Below, one piece after another: positions 26,601 to 35,584 of a stretch of 64,000 nt of DNA. Position numbers and translations under genes: made by a program. Within the stretch, counting starts at the first letter, position 1, and every line of letters begins with the position of its first letter. The notes below the pieces were generated by a model. That model was not told the DNA's origin. It searched no databases and was given only the letters and a program-made list of their open reading frames with translations. This DNA comes from QQUJ01 sp050287605 (lineage in GTDB: Bacteria; Pseudomonadota; Gammaproteobacteria; QQUJ01), in assembly GCA_050287605.1 (NCBI GenBank), contig JBNKCG010000025.1, positions 1-64,000 on the forward strand, in the 5' to 3' direction.

Positions 26601-26969
26601 TCACCGGATACCCGCCTTATGTTGCTCCTGCCGTACCCAGGCGATGATATCGCGGATCTGCGTTGCGCTGATCTCCGGCCGGGGCGGCATGTCACCGAAA
26701 GGCCAGTGGTGGGCGCGTACCCCCTGCTTGGCCGCCAGCACGAAGGCTATGTCGGCGTGGTGATTGGGTTGGTAGATCTTGTGGATCAGCGGCGGTCCCT
26801 TGTCGGTGCCGTGGGCATTGAAGCCGTGGCATTCGGCGCAACTCTTGACGAACAGCGGGCGTCCCTGGTCGGGATTGCCGGGGGCGGGTTGGGCGACGGG
26901 TGTGCTGACCGACGAATCGCAGCCGGCCAGCAGCAGCGCCAGCAGGGAGAGGGTTACGGACAGCCTCAT
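26601..26969 (-). CDS. Monohaem cytochrome c lipoprotein
   Basis: 122 residues with a lipobox (LLAGC) and one haem site CAECH (about residues 45-49). The sixth haem ligand is probably Met in FGDMPPRPE. It also has HHADIAF and HHWPFGDM, a pattern shared with the cytochrome at 36373-36804, so the two are paralogs. It probably accepts electrons at the outer face of the inner membrane. Its start overlaps the upstream stop by one base (TGATG), so translation is coupled. Confidence 0.9.
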   Translation of the reverse strand: MRLSVTLSLLALLLAGCDSSVSTPVAQPAPGNPDQGRPLFVKSCAECHGFNAHGTDKGPPLIHKIYQPNHHADIAFVLAAKQGVRAHHWPFGDMPPRPEISATQIRDIIAWVRQEQHKAGIR

Positions 26970-27346
26970 CAGGTTTTCTCCCGGTGTTTGCTGCGTGCCG
27001 CGTAAACCGCGGCGGGGTTGCTGCAGCAGGGGCTGCCGGGGTGCGCCAGGTTGGCGCGGGCGTTGCGGTCCAGGTAGCTCTGCCAGGCGATGCGCAGACG
27101 GGAGCGGCGATCGTCGGCGACCGCCACCCCCTGCTCGCGCAGCCGCTGCACCAGCGTGTCCAATGCGATGATCCGCGCGTCGTAGCTGACACGGAGGCGG
27201 GTGCCATCCGCGCAGGTTCGTGCCTCGATCAGGCCGTCGATCGCGGCAAGGTCGTCACGCCCTTGGGTATCGCCGCGGGTCAGGCGTAAGCGTCTGAGGC
27301 GCAAGGCTTCCGGCGGCGGGGCCGCCGGGGTGTGTGTGTTGTTCAT
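26969..27346 (-). CDS. HMA-like hypothetical protein in cytochrome operon
   Basis: 125 residues from ATG 27346. The middle shows a beta-alpha-beta pattern like heavy-metal-associated domains (TRLRVSYDARIIALDTLVQRL) but no CxxC. The C-terminus has PGSPCCSNP, a possible metal or thiol site, then a basic end. It sits tightly between two cytochrome c genes and shares their operon. The function is unknown; metal handling for the cytochrome cluster is a guess. Confidence 0.6.
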   Translation of the reverse strand: MNNTHTPAAPPPEALRLRRLRLTRGDTQGRDDLAAIDGLIEARTCADGTRLRVSYDARIIALDTLVQRLREQGVAVADDRRSRLRIAWQSYLDRNARANLAHPGSPCCSNPAAVYAARSKHREKT

Positions 27347-27356
27347 CTCCGTCGCC

Positions 27357-27812
27357 TCAGCGCTGGGCTTGGGCGCGTTGGTCCATTTGGCGCCATTGCT
27401 CCAAGACCTCCTTTGGCCACTTGGACTGCAGCCAGGCGATGATATCCACCATCTCGGTCTCGGAGAGTTTCTCCTTCCATGCCGGCATGCTGCCGCCCTG
27501 CGCGATGCTGCCGTCGCGGATGGTGGAGAGCAGCACCGGCAACGGGTGGTGCCACATATGCCCGCTGCCGTTGAGCGGTGGCGGACGGAATTTGCCGTCG
27601 GGTCCCGGCGTACGCCAGTTGGCATCGCCCTGACCGGTCGGGCCGTGGCAGGTGGAACAGTTGTTCTGATAGAGCTTCGCGCCACTCATCACCGAGGCGA
27701 AGTTGCGCGGATTGGGTTGCGGGGCGGCAGAAGCGCCGGCCACCCAGGTAAGCAGCAGCAGGCCGACGAGAGTCAACCCGCGATGCGACGGGATTAAGGG
27801 TCTGTTGTTCAT
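27357..27812 (-). CDS. Monohaem cytochrome c
   Basis: 151 residues from ATG 27812. Signal peptide ending ASAAPQ, haem site CSTCH (about residues 52-56), and a Met ligand likely in GSMPAWKEKLS. The C-terminal helix ends MVDIIAWLQSKWP. The sequence around HMWHHPLPVLLSTIRDG parallels the cytochrome domain of the propeller fusion at 37849, suggesting common ancestry. It is first in the minus-strand operon that includes the HMA-like protein, lipocytochrome and Crp/Fnr regulator. Confidence 0.9.
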   Translation of the reverse strand: MNNRPLIPSHRGLTLVGLLLLTWVAGASAAPQPNPRNFASVMSGAKLYQNNCSTCHGPTGQGDANWRTPGPDGKFRPPPLNGSGHMWHHPLPVLLSTIRDGSIAQGGSMPAWKEKLSETEMVDIIAWLQSKWPKEVLEQWRQMDQRAQAQR

Positions 27813-27912
27813 GGTCCGTGTCCTTGCGATCTGAAGAGATACGCGCCCGCTCCCGCCGTCGTGCAACGCGGACCGGGTGCGAGGTTTCAGCGAAGCCCTT
27901 TCGGGGCCGAAT

Positions 27913-28257
27913 TCAGATCTGGCGGGAACGTGGGGGGCGCAGCGGAGGCGCGGTGGTGCGCTGTGGCCAGAGGGTTTGGACCGAGACATGAGGCGCGAGG
28001 GACAGAATGTGGCCGGGTTGGGCCGTCACCATCAGCAGTGCCACCCCCGCGTGCTCGACGGCGCAGTGAACAACGCATGTCGCCGAGTCGCCCGGCTGGC
28101 AGCCGTGGTGGGGAGGCGCTGCGGCGGTCATTGGCAGGCATGGCGCGGCGGCGTCAGCGGCGGTGCCCACCCCCGCGGCCGCCCCCGGGGGCAGCCACGG
28201 CAGGCTGATCAGCAGGACGCTGACCAACAGGCGGGTGGTGCGGTGTGCAAGGCGCAT
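27913..28257 (-). CDS. Small secreted Cys/His protein (DUF2946-like)
   Basis: 114 residues from ATG 28257. A signal peptide is followed by a Cys/His-rich segment (PHHGCQPG, CVVHCAVEH), which resembles the short periplasmic proteins that accompany copper genes. A similar protein (SHCAVCTLF) lies at 37425-37766. It is divergent from copZ and close to its promoter. Metal binding is inferred from the residues only. Confidence 0.55.
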   Translation of the reverse strand: MRLAHRTTRLLVSVLLISLPWLPPGAAAGVGTAADAAAPCLPMTAAAPPHHGCQPGDSATCVVHCAVEHAGVALLMVTAQPGHILSLAPHVSVQTLWPQRTTAPPLRPPRSRQI

Positions 28258-28320
28258 GGTCGGAGCTTTCCACACTCCCTAAATCGGAGTCAAACGCCGA
28301 GGTGCAATTTTGCGGACCAT

Positions 28321-28379
28321 TTGACACCTGTGGGATAGACGCTAATATGAAACCCATACCCCACCCCCCGGGGGGTGGG
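28321..28379 (+). promoter_or_regulatory. Copper operon promoter and CsoR-type operator
   Basis: A strong sigma-70 promoter: -35 TTGACA (28321-28326), 16-base spacer, -10 TAATAT (28343-28348). A perfect 20-base palindrome, cccacccccc then its complement (28360-28379), sits at the predicted start of transcription. G/C-tract palindromes are the binding sites of CsoR-family repressors, and csoR is encoded in this operon. The copZ start is 26 bases downstream. Confidence 0.75.
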
Positions 28380-28405
28380 TCATAAAACCACAATGGAGAT
28401 GCGAC

Positions 28406-28609
28406 ATGATCGAACTCAAGGTAACCGGTATGACCTGCGGACACTGCGAAAGTGCCGTCAACAAGGCCTTGGCGGCGGTTCCGGGCGTGACCCGCGTGGT
28501 GGAGGTGAGCCGTGAGGCCAATCGCGTGGTGGTCGAGGGCAATGCCGACGTGCAGGCCCTGATCGCGGCCGTCGTCGAGGAAGGCTACACGGCGGAACCA
28601 GCCGCATGA
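28406..28609 (+). CDS. copZ: Copper chaperone (HMA domain)
   Basis: 67 residues, a single heavy-metal-associated domain with GMTCGHCE (about residues 8-15). It matches CopZ copper chaperones that pass Cu(I) to the P-type ATPase. It is the first gene of copZ-csoR-copA. Its stop overlaps the csoR start (ATGA). Confidence 0.9.
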   Translation: MIELKVTGMTCGHCESAVNKALAAVPGVTRVVEVSREANRVVVEGNADVQALIAAVVEEGYTAEPAA

Positions 28610-28902
28610 GCGAAACGTGCTGCGGTGCCGGCCTGCGCCTTGACCCCGCTGCGCGCGAGGAGACGCGGCGCCGGCTGCTTTCCATCCGCGGCCATGTGGA
28701 AGGCATTCTGCGCATGACCGAGGACGAGTCGATCTACTGCGTCGACGTGCTCAAGCAGATCAAGGCGGTACAGGGCGCGCTCGACAAGGTCGGCATGTTG
28801 GTGCTCACCAGCCACCTCAAGGATCACGTGGTGACCGCCGCGCAGCGCGGTGATACCGACCAGATTCTGGCGGAGCTGATGGAAGTGCTGAAATACCGCT
28901 AG
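28606..28902 (+). CDS. csoR: CsoR/FrmR-family metal-sensing repressor
   Basis: 98 residues, all-helical. The family ligand positions read Cys (SIYCVDVL), His (LTSHLKD) and His (KDHVV), a C-H-H set instead of the copper-type C-H-C. The N-terminus has an extra CC pair. The operon context (copZ, copA) supports copper; Thermus CsoR also has C-H-H and senses copper among several metals. It overlaps copZ by 4 bases and likely represses its own operon through the palindrome at 28360. Confidence 0.88.
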   Translation: MSETCCGAGLRLDPAAREETRRRLLSIRGHVEGILRMTEDESIYCVDVLKQIKAVQGALDKVGMLVLTSHLKDHVVTAAQRGDTDQILAELMEVLKYR

Positions 28903-28931
28903 GGCATGGCCGCAGCAAGAGTGGATTCCCA

Positions 28932-31388
28932 ATGACCCAAGAGATCCGATTTGGAGTACAAGGCATGACCTGCGCTTCCTGCGTGGCGCGGGTCGAGCGC
29001 ACGTTGAAGAAGCAACCCGGCGTCGAGGCCGCGACGGTGAACCTGGCCATGGAGCAGGCCACCGTCGCTTACGACCCCGGCACGGCCGATCTGCCGGGTC
29101 TGCTGGAGGCGGTTAACGATGCCGGCTACGCGCCGGTGCGCACCCATCTGGAGCTGGGGGTGCGGGGCATGACCTGTGCCTCGTGCGTGAGCCGCGTCGA
29201 ACGCACGGTGAAGAAGCTGCCCGGCGTGCTGGGCGCCAGCGTCAATCTCGCCACCGAGAAGGCGAGCATCGACTACCTGCCGGCGGCGGTGCAGCCTGCT
29301 GCGATCAAGGCGGCCATTGCCGATGCGGGTTACGAACCGGTGGATCTCGAAGGCGCCAACGTCGAGGCCGGCGATGCCCGTGACCGCGAGCAAGCCGAGC
29401 TCAAGCGCCTACTGTGGATCAGTGCGGCGTGTGCGCTGCCGGTAGTCCTCATCGCCATGGCACCCATGGCGGTGCCCGGTCTGGAATCGGCCATGACCCG
29501 CCTGATGCCGCAGGCGCTGTGGCACTGGCTGGAATTCCTGCTCGCCACCCCGGTGCAGTTCTACGCCGGTTGGCGCTTCTACAAGCATGGCTGGGCGGAG
29601 CTGAAGCATTTCAGCCCGGGGATGAACACCCTGGTGATGATGGGCAGCTCGGCAGCCTACTTCTACTCGGTGGCGGCGGTGCTTACGCCCGGCTTATTCC
29701 CACCCGGGACGGCACACCTCTATTTCGAGGCCTCCGCCGTCATCATCACCCTGATACTGATGGGCAAGTACCTGGAGGCCAAGGCCAAGGGGCGCACCTC
29801 GGCGGCCATCGAGAAGCTGATGCAGCTCCAGGCCAAGACCGCGCGCGTGGTGCGCGACGGCGAGACCGTGGAAATTCCCATCGACGAAGTGCAGCCGGGG
29901 GATCGGGTACAGGTGCGGCCGGGCGAACGGGTGCCGGTGGACGGTGTGGTGACCGACGGCGCCAGCTACGTGGACGAGTCCATGATCACCGGCGAGCCGA
30001 TTCCGGTGGAGAAGGGTGTCGACGCCCCCGTGGTGGGCGGTACCATCAACAAGACCGGCGCCTTCACCTTCCGCGCCACCAAGGTGGGCGCCGACACCGT
30101 GCTGGCACAGATCATCAAGATGGTGGAAGAGGCGCAATCGGCCAAGCCCCCCATCCAGCAGCTCGCTGACCGTATCGCGGGGATCTTCGTGCCTCTGGTG
30201 ATTCTGGCCGCGGCCATCACCTTCGGCATCTGGCTGTGGGTGGGACCGGAACCGACGCTGAACTATGCGTTTGTCGCCGCGGTCAGCGTGCTGGTGATCG
30301 CCTGCCCCTGCGCCATGGGGCTGGCGACGCCCACAGCCATCATGGTGGGCACCGGCAAGGGCGCCGAGATGGGCACCCTGTTCCGCCAGGGCACGGCGCT
30401 GGAGCTGATGGCCCGGGTGAATACCGTGGTGCTGGACAAGACCGGCACGCTCACCAAGGGGCGGCCCGAGCTGACCGACTTGCAGGTGCTGGCGGGTGAC
30501 GAGGCCACGGTACTGGCGCTCATCGCCGCCGCCGAGGATCAGAGCGAACACCCCATCGCCCAGGCCATCGTCGCCGCCGCGCGCGAGCGGGGGCTGACAC
30601 TGTCCAAGGTGGAGCGCTTCGAAGCGGTGCCGGGATTCGGGCTGGAGGCGGAGGTCGACGGCCATCGGGTCGATATCGGCGCCGACCGCTACATGCGCAA
30701 ACTCGGTCTCGACCTGAGCGCCGTCGAACAGACGGCGGGCACCCTCGCCGATCAGGGCAAGAGCCCGCTGTATGCGGCTGTCGACGGGCGTCTTGCCGCG
30801 GTGCTGGCGGTGGCCGATCCGCTCAAGGAGGGCAGTCGCGAAGCCATCGCCGCCCTGCACCAACAGGGCATGCAGGTGGCGATGCTGACCGGCGATCACC
30901 AGCGCACCGCGCAGGCCATCGCCCGCGAGGTGGGCATCGACCGCGTGCTGGCCGAGGTGCTGCCCGACCAGAAGGCGACCGAAGTGAAACGGCTGCAGGG
31001 CGAGGGCCGCAGTGTCGCCTTCGTCGGCGACGGCATCAACGACGCCCCGGCGCTGGCCCAGGCCGATGTGGGCGTCGCCATCGGTACCGGCACCGACATT
31101 GCCATCGAGGCGGGTGACGTGATTCTGATGTCCGGCGACCTGCGCGGTATCGTCAACGCCGTGGCACTGGCGCGACGCACGCTGCGCACCATCCGCCTCA
31201 ACTTCTTCTGGGCCTACGCCTATAACGTGGCATTGATTCCGGTGGCCGGCGGCGCGCTGTTCCCGCTGATCAAGCTGCTGCTAAGCCCCATGTTGGCGGC
31301 GGCGGCCATGAGCGTTTCCAGTGTGTTCGTGGTGACCAACAGCCTGCGGTTGCGGAAATTTCGACCTTTTCTTGCGATGACTCGCTAA
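28932..31388 (+). CDS. copA: Cu(I)-exporting P-type ATPase
   Basis: 818 residues. Two N-terminal HMA domains, each with GMTCASC (about residues 14-20 and 79-85). Then eight membrane helices, the TGE actuator loop, CPC in helix 6 (about residue 458), phosphorylated Asp in DKTGTLTKG (about residue 502), HP of the nucleotide domain, and GDGIND. This is a full-length P1B-1 copper exporter. It is the last gene of copZ-csoR-copA. Silver export is also possible. Confidence 0.95.
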   Translation: MTQEIRFGVQGMTCASCVARVERTLKKQPGVEAATVNLAMEQATVAYDPGTADLPGLLEAVNDAGYAPVRTHLELGVRGMTCASCVSRVERTVKKLPGVLGASVNLATEKASIDYLPAAVQPAAIKAAIADAGYEPVDLEGANVEAGDARDREQAELKRLLWISAACALPVVLIAMAPMAVPGLESAMTRLMPQALWHWLEFLLATPVQFYAGWRFYKHGWAELKHFSPGMNTLVMMGSSAAYFYSVAAVLTPGLFPPGTAHLYFEASAVIITLILMGKYLEAKAKGRTSAAIEKLMQLQAKTARVVRDGETVEIPIDEVQPGDRVQVRPGERVPVDGVVTDGASYVDESMITGEPIPVEKGVDAPVVGGTINKTGAFTFRATKVGADTVLAQIIKMVEEAQSAKPPIQQLADRIAGIFVPLVILAAAITFGIWLWVGPEPTLNYAFVAAVSVLVIACPCAMGLATPTAIMVGTGKGAEMGTLFRQGTALELMARVNTVVLDKTGTLTKGRPELTDLQVLAGDEATVLALIAAAEDQSEHPIAQAIVAAARERGLTLSKVERFEAVPGFGLEAEVDGHRVDIGADRYMRKLGLDLSAVEQTAGTLADQGKSPLYAAVDGRLAAVLAVADPLKEGSREAIAALHQQGMQVAMLTGDHQRTAQAIAREVGIDRVLAEVLPDQKATEVKRLQGEGRSVAFVGDGINDAPALAQADVGVAIGTGTDIAIEAGDVILMSGDLRGIVNAVALARRTLRTIRLNFFWAYAYNVALIPVAGGALFPLIKLLLSPMLAAAAMSVSSVFVVTNSLRLRKFRPFLAMTR

Positions 31389-31485
31389 GCTTTAAGCAAG
31401 GGCCGACAACACTGGTTTCAAGGGCAAACAGCTTGAGAGGATCAACCTTCTTGAGGAGCAGCGAGAAAGCTGAACCGAATTGGCG

Positions 31486-31905
31486 ATGAGTGCATCGGCA
31501 GCAATGCAGGTCTTCCACATCGGCGCGAAAGCGCGTGCCGTGGTGATCAAAGCGCTAGTGCTGTTAGTGATGTGGTCGTCGTCTACTTTGGCCACCGCGT
31601 GCGACGAGCAATGGGTGCATCTCGGCGGAGCGGGCGAGCAGGTGAGCGTTTATGCGCATCATCCGCACGAACATGGCGGTCACTGCCCGTCGGCTTCGGC
31701 TTATTCCACCGCGGTGCCCATGGCCAGTATCGGCGACGATCAGGGCTGGCAGTCTTCTGGCGCAGGTTTGGAAGCCAATACCCTCTTTGCCGACGTCGAT
31801 GTCAATCGGCCGAAGGTACTGCGGGTCAGCGCCGCCGCTGAGGAGGCCCCTTCCCCGCCCCTTTATCTCATCTACCATCGAATCCTTATCCCGTTTCCTT
31901 CCTGA
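31486..31905 (+). CDS. Secreted His-rich hypothetical protein
   Basis: About 139 residues from ATG 31486. A hydrophobic leader ends near TACDEQ. The mature part has HHPHEHGGHCP, a likely copper-binding patch, and little else recognisable. The neighbouring cytochrome gene and copA suggest a periplasmic copper role. The start is uncertain because several Met codons occur and the ribosome site is weak. Confidence 0.45.
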   Translation: MSASAAMQVFHIGAKARAVVIKALVLLVMWSSSTLATACDEQWVHLGGAGEQVSVYAHHPHEHGGHCPSASAYSTAVPMASIGDDQGWQSSGAGLEANTLFADVDVNRPKVLRVSAAAEEAPSPPLYLIYHRILIPFPS

Positions 31906-31982
31906 GCTGGTGTCCCACACCGATGGTAGTCGGCATGTGCCGGCTACTGCGCGTTACCGATGTAACCGGCTGAGGAACTGTC

Positions 31983-32687
31983 ATGACGATATCCGAATAT
32001 TCACCAACGACGCGTATCGCGGTAGGCCAGCGACGCCTCTCTATCCTCGTGCTGGCGTCAGCATTGTCGTTTGCGGCGTTTGTCGCGATGAACAACGCTT
32101 ACGCCCACGACGACTCGCAATCGGAAGCTGTTATGCCGATGAAGGACATGCATGACGATGATCACGGAACGGCCATGATGCATGACGAGCACGATGATGC
32201 TCGTGGGTCGGATGCCATGCACGACGAGCACGACGCTGACCACGGTCCGGGCATGATGCACCATGCCCACGACAAATGGGTTGATCCACCGCCCGAATAT
32301 GCCGACAAGCGCAACTCGAATTGGGAGGATCGCGACGCGATGTTGCGCGGCCACGAGATCTACGAAACGCAGTGCGTGGTCTGTCATGGTCTCGACGGCC
32401 AAGGCACTGGGCCGATTTCCGGAAATCTGACCCATCGCCCGGCCGATCTTACCAATCATTTCCATCGCGGCCCCGGCCTTGGGGATGGTTACCTGTTCTG
32501 GCGGGTCAGCGAAGGTGGTACGGCGGAACCCTTCAAATCCCAGGGATCGGCGATGCCCGCTTTCAAGAAGACGCTAACGGAGCAGCAACGCTGGGATGTG
32601 CTGACCTTCGTGCACCACCTCTTTCACCGGGGCTACATCGGTGATCATGACCCGGACGACAAAACCGGATCGTCGCACGATCATTGA
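31983..32687 (+). CDS. His/Met-rich cytochrome c
   Basis: 234 residues. A signal segment (ending NNAYAHD), then about 60 residues rich in His, Met and Asp (repeats like MHDEHDD), then a single-haem domain with CVVCH (about residues 137-141) and a likely Met ligand in GSAMPAFKK. It ends in another His/Asp-rich tail. Such a leader could store or pass copper. It has a good ribosome site (GAGGA). It stands between copA and the Met-rich sensor system. Confidence 0.88.
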   Translation: MTISEYSPTTRIAVGQRRLSILVLASALSFAAFVAMNNAYAHDDSQSEAVMPMKDMHDDDHGTAMMHDEHDDARGSDAMHDEHDADHGPGMMHHAHDKWVDPPPEYADKRNSNWEDRDAMLRGHEIYETQCVVCHGLDGQGTGPISGNLTHRPADLTNHFHRGPGLGDGYLFWRVSEGGTAEPFKSQGSAMPAFKKTLTEQQRWDVLTFVHHLFHRGYIGDHDPDDKTGSSHDH

Positions 32688-32832
32688 ACGACCACTTGAG
32701 GACGGCGGCGTCTGGCTCGATGTGGCTGTAATGGGCGCCACGAATCGCTTTTGCGTCCGGGGCTTCTGCGTTGGTGTGGGGCGGCCATGGCGGTTGGAGT
32801 CGTTCGGTTGATTGTGGAGTGAGGTAGACACG

Positions 32833-33087
32833 ATGTACGGAGACGGCCACATGATGAATGGTGACTGGGGTTCGGGTTGGATGTTGTTCGGTGGGATCTG
32901 GATGGTGCCTATTTGGGCGTTGGTGATCCTCGGTATCGTTGCCTTGGTGCGTTGGATCTGGGGCCGTCCTGATCGAAGCGACGACGTATTGCCGGCGACG
33001 GCGCTGGAGGTCCTGAAAATGCGCTATGCGCGCGGTGAGATCGACCGCGAAGAATTCGAACAGAAACGTCGCGATTTGAGCCAGTGA
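32833..33087 (+). CDS. SHOCT-domain small membrane protein
   Basis: 84 residues from ATG 32833: a short Met/Gly/His segment, one membrane helix (about 23-41), then a SHOCT-like C-terminus (LEVLKMRYARGEIDREEFEQKRRDL). SHOCT motifs are found in small membrane proteins and are thought to mediate oligomerisation. The Met/Gly N-terminus matches its copper-rich surroundings. It overlaps no neighbour. Confidence 0.75.
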   Translation: MYGDGHMMNGDWGSGWMLFGGIWMVPIWALVILGIVALVRWIWGRPDRSDDVLPATALEVLKMRYARGEIDREEFEQKRRDLSQ

Positions 33088-33392
33088 CTTGGGAGCACGA
33101 TGTCGATGAAACTGTCTCGGGGCGTCGCAGGTCGGTTGGGGGTTCGCGTCAAGCGATTCGCGTCGGGTGCAGCGGTAGTGTGTCGTCCACGGTTTGCACC
33201 ACCCGCGGTGGTGTTGCCGCGTTTCGGCTGTTGCCGTTGCCCGCGGCCGGTGTGCCCTATCTGGTGATTGTGTCGGTGGAGACGGCGGCCTATTTCCACG
33301 CTTTTGCAGCGATGGAGATCGACCACAAGAGTTTGTTCGGCGCCATCTACCGACTCGATTCAATCGGTATGCCGTTGGCAAACAGGTTCAAA
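33088..33392. other. 305-base stretch without a supportable gene
   Basis: Between the SHOCT gene and the end of the sensor kinase gene I see no conserved product. The frames open across it have abnormal composition and no ribosome site. It may be the remains of a gene, but I recognise no family. Confidence 0.5.
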
Positions 33393-34799
33393 TCACGCTC
33401 CTCTGCGTGGCAATCCGACTCGCGCCTCCAGCCCGCCCTGAGGCCGATTGTGCAAAGTGATGTCCCCGCCGTGGGCGCGGGCAATGTTGCGCGCGATTCC
33501 CAGTCCCAGTCCGGTGCCGCCGGTGTGCTGGTTGCGCGATTGCTCTAGACGCTGGAAGGGTTCGAAGATGCGATCGAGTTCGGATTCGGGGATGCCCGGC
33601 CCGTCGTCCTGCACGGTAACCTGCAGCTCTTCCTCGTCGTCGACGATGAGCATGCGCGCCCGGTTGCCGTAGCGTACGGCGTTCTCCACCAGGTTAGCGA
33701 AGCAGCGCTTGAGCGCCAGGGGTTTGCCGGGGTAAGGCCGCGCGGCGGCACCATCGACCGTGACTTCCCCGCCCGCCTCGCGCACGTCCTCCTGAATGCT
33801 TTCGAGCAACGCCGTGATATCCACCGGTTGGCTCTTCTCGCGCAGCTCGGCACCGCGCATGAAGTCCAGCGTTGCCGTGACCATATGCTCCATGTCGTCC
33901 AGGTCCTGGGTGAATTTGTGCCGGACCGCTTCATCGTCGAGCAGCTCGCTGCGCAGCCGCAGCCGCGTGATCGGGGTCTTCAGGTCGTGGGAGACTGCCG
34001 CCAGGATGCGGCCGCGGTCCTCGACGAAACGGGCAATCCGCTCCTGCATGGTGTTGAAGGCCCGCACAGCGTGCACTAACTCCTGAGGACCCTCTACGGG
34101 AAGCGGCGGTTGGCGGAGATCGCGGCCCAGGCCGTCGGCGGCGTCGGCGAGCACCCGCAGCGGGCGGGTCACCCAGCGTACCGCCAGCAGGGTGATCAGC
34201 AGCACCCCCACCAGCAGCACCGACAGTGTCATCAGCAGCCGCGACGGCCACGCGATCAGTTCCTGGGGCACTTCGCGATCGAACCGTACCCACGTTCCGT
34301 CCAGCAATTGGACGTCGATGTGGAAGGCACCGGCGAGGGACTGAACGCTCTGCATGAACTCGCTCATGCGCGAGCCGTTCATCATCATGCGTTGATGCCC
34401 CGCCATCGACATCGGCATGGTACCGCTCTCGCCTACAGCGACGCGCACACGGTGGCCCTGCGAGAGCGCGTCCGCTAGTTCGGCGCGCACCAGCCGGGCG
34501 CTGGTGTCCGTGGCCGATGCCTCCTGCCGCGGCGGGGAGGCGGACTGTGCGAACTCGATGCGCAGCGTCGAGGTGGTGAGCGCCGGCAGGAGACGCTCGC
34601 GCTCCGTCGGCGTCGATTCGTCGAGCAGGCGCACGATGTTCGCAATGCGCAGCACCGTGTCCTCCCGCAGCGACTGGTGCAGCGCCTCCCCGCGGTCGCG
34701 CAGTACGATGGCGGTGGAGATCAGTTGCACCACGATCAGCCCCGCCAGCAGTACCAGTGTGAGCCGGCCGAACAGCGAGCGGGGGCGCAGCGGGATCAT
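33393..34799 (-). CDS. Sensor histidine kinase with Met-rich periplasmic loop
   Basis: 468 residues. Membrane helices at about 12-34 and 186-209 enclose a periplasmic domain. HAMP, then H-box VSHDLKTPITRLR, N-box NLVENAVRYG and G-box DDGPGIPESE, GTGLGLGIARN follow, all intact. The periplasmic part has eight Met in 22 residues (128-149), a likely Cu(I) or Ag(I) site. It overlaps the response-regulator stop by 4 bases (ATGA), so the pair is coupled. It is near the copper operon. Confidence 0.92.
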   Translation of the reverse strand: MIPLRPRSLFGRLTLVLLAGLIVVQLISTAIVLRDRGEALHQSLREDTVLRIANIVRLLDESTPTERERLLPALTTSTLRIEFAQSASPPRQEASATDTSARLVRAELADALSQGHRVRVAVGESGTMPMSMAGHQRMMMNGSRMSEFMQSVQSLAGAFHIDVQLLDGTWVRFDREVPQELIAWPSRLLMTLSVLLVGVLLITLLAVRWVTRPLRVLADAADGLGRDLRQPPLPVEGPQELVHAVRAFNTMQERIARFVEDRGRILAAVSHDLKTPITRLRLRSELLDDEAVRHKFTQDLDDMEHMVTATLDFMRGAELREKSQPVDITALLESIQEDVREAGGEVTVDGAAARPYPGKPLALKRCFANLVENAVRYGNRARMLIVDDEEELQVTVQDDGPGIPESELDRIFEPFQRLEQSRNQHTGGTGLGLGIARNIARAHGGDITLHNRPQGGLEARVGLPRRGA

Positions 34800-35524
34800 G
34801 ACGATCCCCGGCCGCGGGTGACCTGTGCCGACAGCACGTATCCTTCGCTGCGCACCGTTTTGATGAGGGCCGGTTCGCGGCCGGTGTCGCCCAGGCGTTT
34901 GCGCAGCCGCCCCACCTGTACGTCGATGCTGCGGTCGAAGGGTTCGGCATCGCGTCCGTGCAGGAGCTGCATCAGCCGGTCGCGGCTCAGCACCCGGTTG
35001 GGGTGGGTAAGAAACAGGTGCAGCAGACGGTACTCGCTGCCGCTCAGCGGCACCACGACGCCTTCGGGCGAGCGCAGTTGGCGGCTGGTCGGGTCGAGGT
35101 GCCAGCCGGCGAACTCCATCGGGTGCGCATCCGTTTCCGGCGCCATTACCAGACCCTGGGCGCGGCGCAACACCACCTTGATGCGGGCCAGCAGTTCGCG
35201 CGGGTTGAAGGGTTTGGGTAGGTAGTCGTCCGCTCCCATCTCAAGCCCGAGGATACGGTCCATGTCGTCGCCGCGGGCGGTGAGCATGATCACCGGCACG
35301 GCGGAGCGGGTGCGCAGGTCGCGACAAAGCTCCAAGCCGTCTTTGCCGGGCAGCATGACGTCGAGCACGATCAGGTCGATGCGGGTTTGCTCCAGCGCCT
35401 GCCACATCGCAGTACCATCGCCCACCGCGGTGACGCGGTAGCCGTTCTTTCCCAGGTATTGCCACAGCAGATCCCGAATCTCGGGGTCATCGTCGACGAC
35501 CAGGATGTGCTCTCGGCTGTTCAT
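34796..35524 (-). CDS. OmpR/PhoB-family response regulator
   Basis: About 242 residues from ATG 35524. Receiver domain with phospho-Asp in LIVLDVMLPGKDG, switch Thr in MLTARGD and Lys in PKPFNPREL. C-terminal winged helix ending in LIKTVRSEGYVLS. It is cotranscribed with the Met-rich kinase. Its upstream region, shared with the divergent Spy-like gene, has a direct repeat of TGTAAC with a 10-base period, a typical binding pattern for this family. Confidence 0.93.
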   Translation of the reverse strand: MNSREHILVVDDDPEIRDLLWQYLGKNGYRVTAVGDGTAMWQALEQTRIDLIVLDVMLPGKDGLELCRDLRTRSAVPVIMLTARGDDMDRILGLEMGADDYLPKPFNPRELLARIKVVLRRAQGLVMAPETDAHPMEFAGWHLDPTSRQLRSPEGVVVPLSGSEYRLLHLFLTHPNRVLSRDRLMQLLHGRDAEPFDRSIDVQVGRLRKRLGDTGREPALIKTVRSEGYVLSAQVTRGRGSS

Positions 35525-35568
35525 GGCTGACACTTTATGCGCAGGATGCACGCTTTGTCGCGTCGCAT

Positions 35569-35584
35569 TGTAACGAACTGTAAC
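35569..35584. promoter_or_regulatory. Candidate response-regulator box (tandem TGTAAC)
   Basis: Two TGTAAC hexamers start 10 bases apart (35569 and 35579), one helical turn, in the 193-base region between the divergent response-regulator and Spy-like genes. A GTTAC on the other strand follows at 35598. OmpR-family dimers bind such tandem sites. Role inferred. Confidence 0.5.

Noticed and set aside
33084..33548. 154-residue plus-strand frame between the SHOCT and kinase genes
   Set aside because: It runs into the kinase gene, has no ribosome site and no recognisable product.
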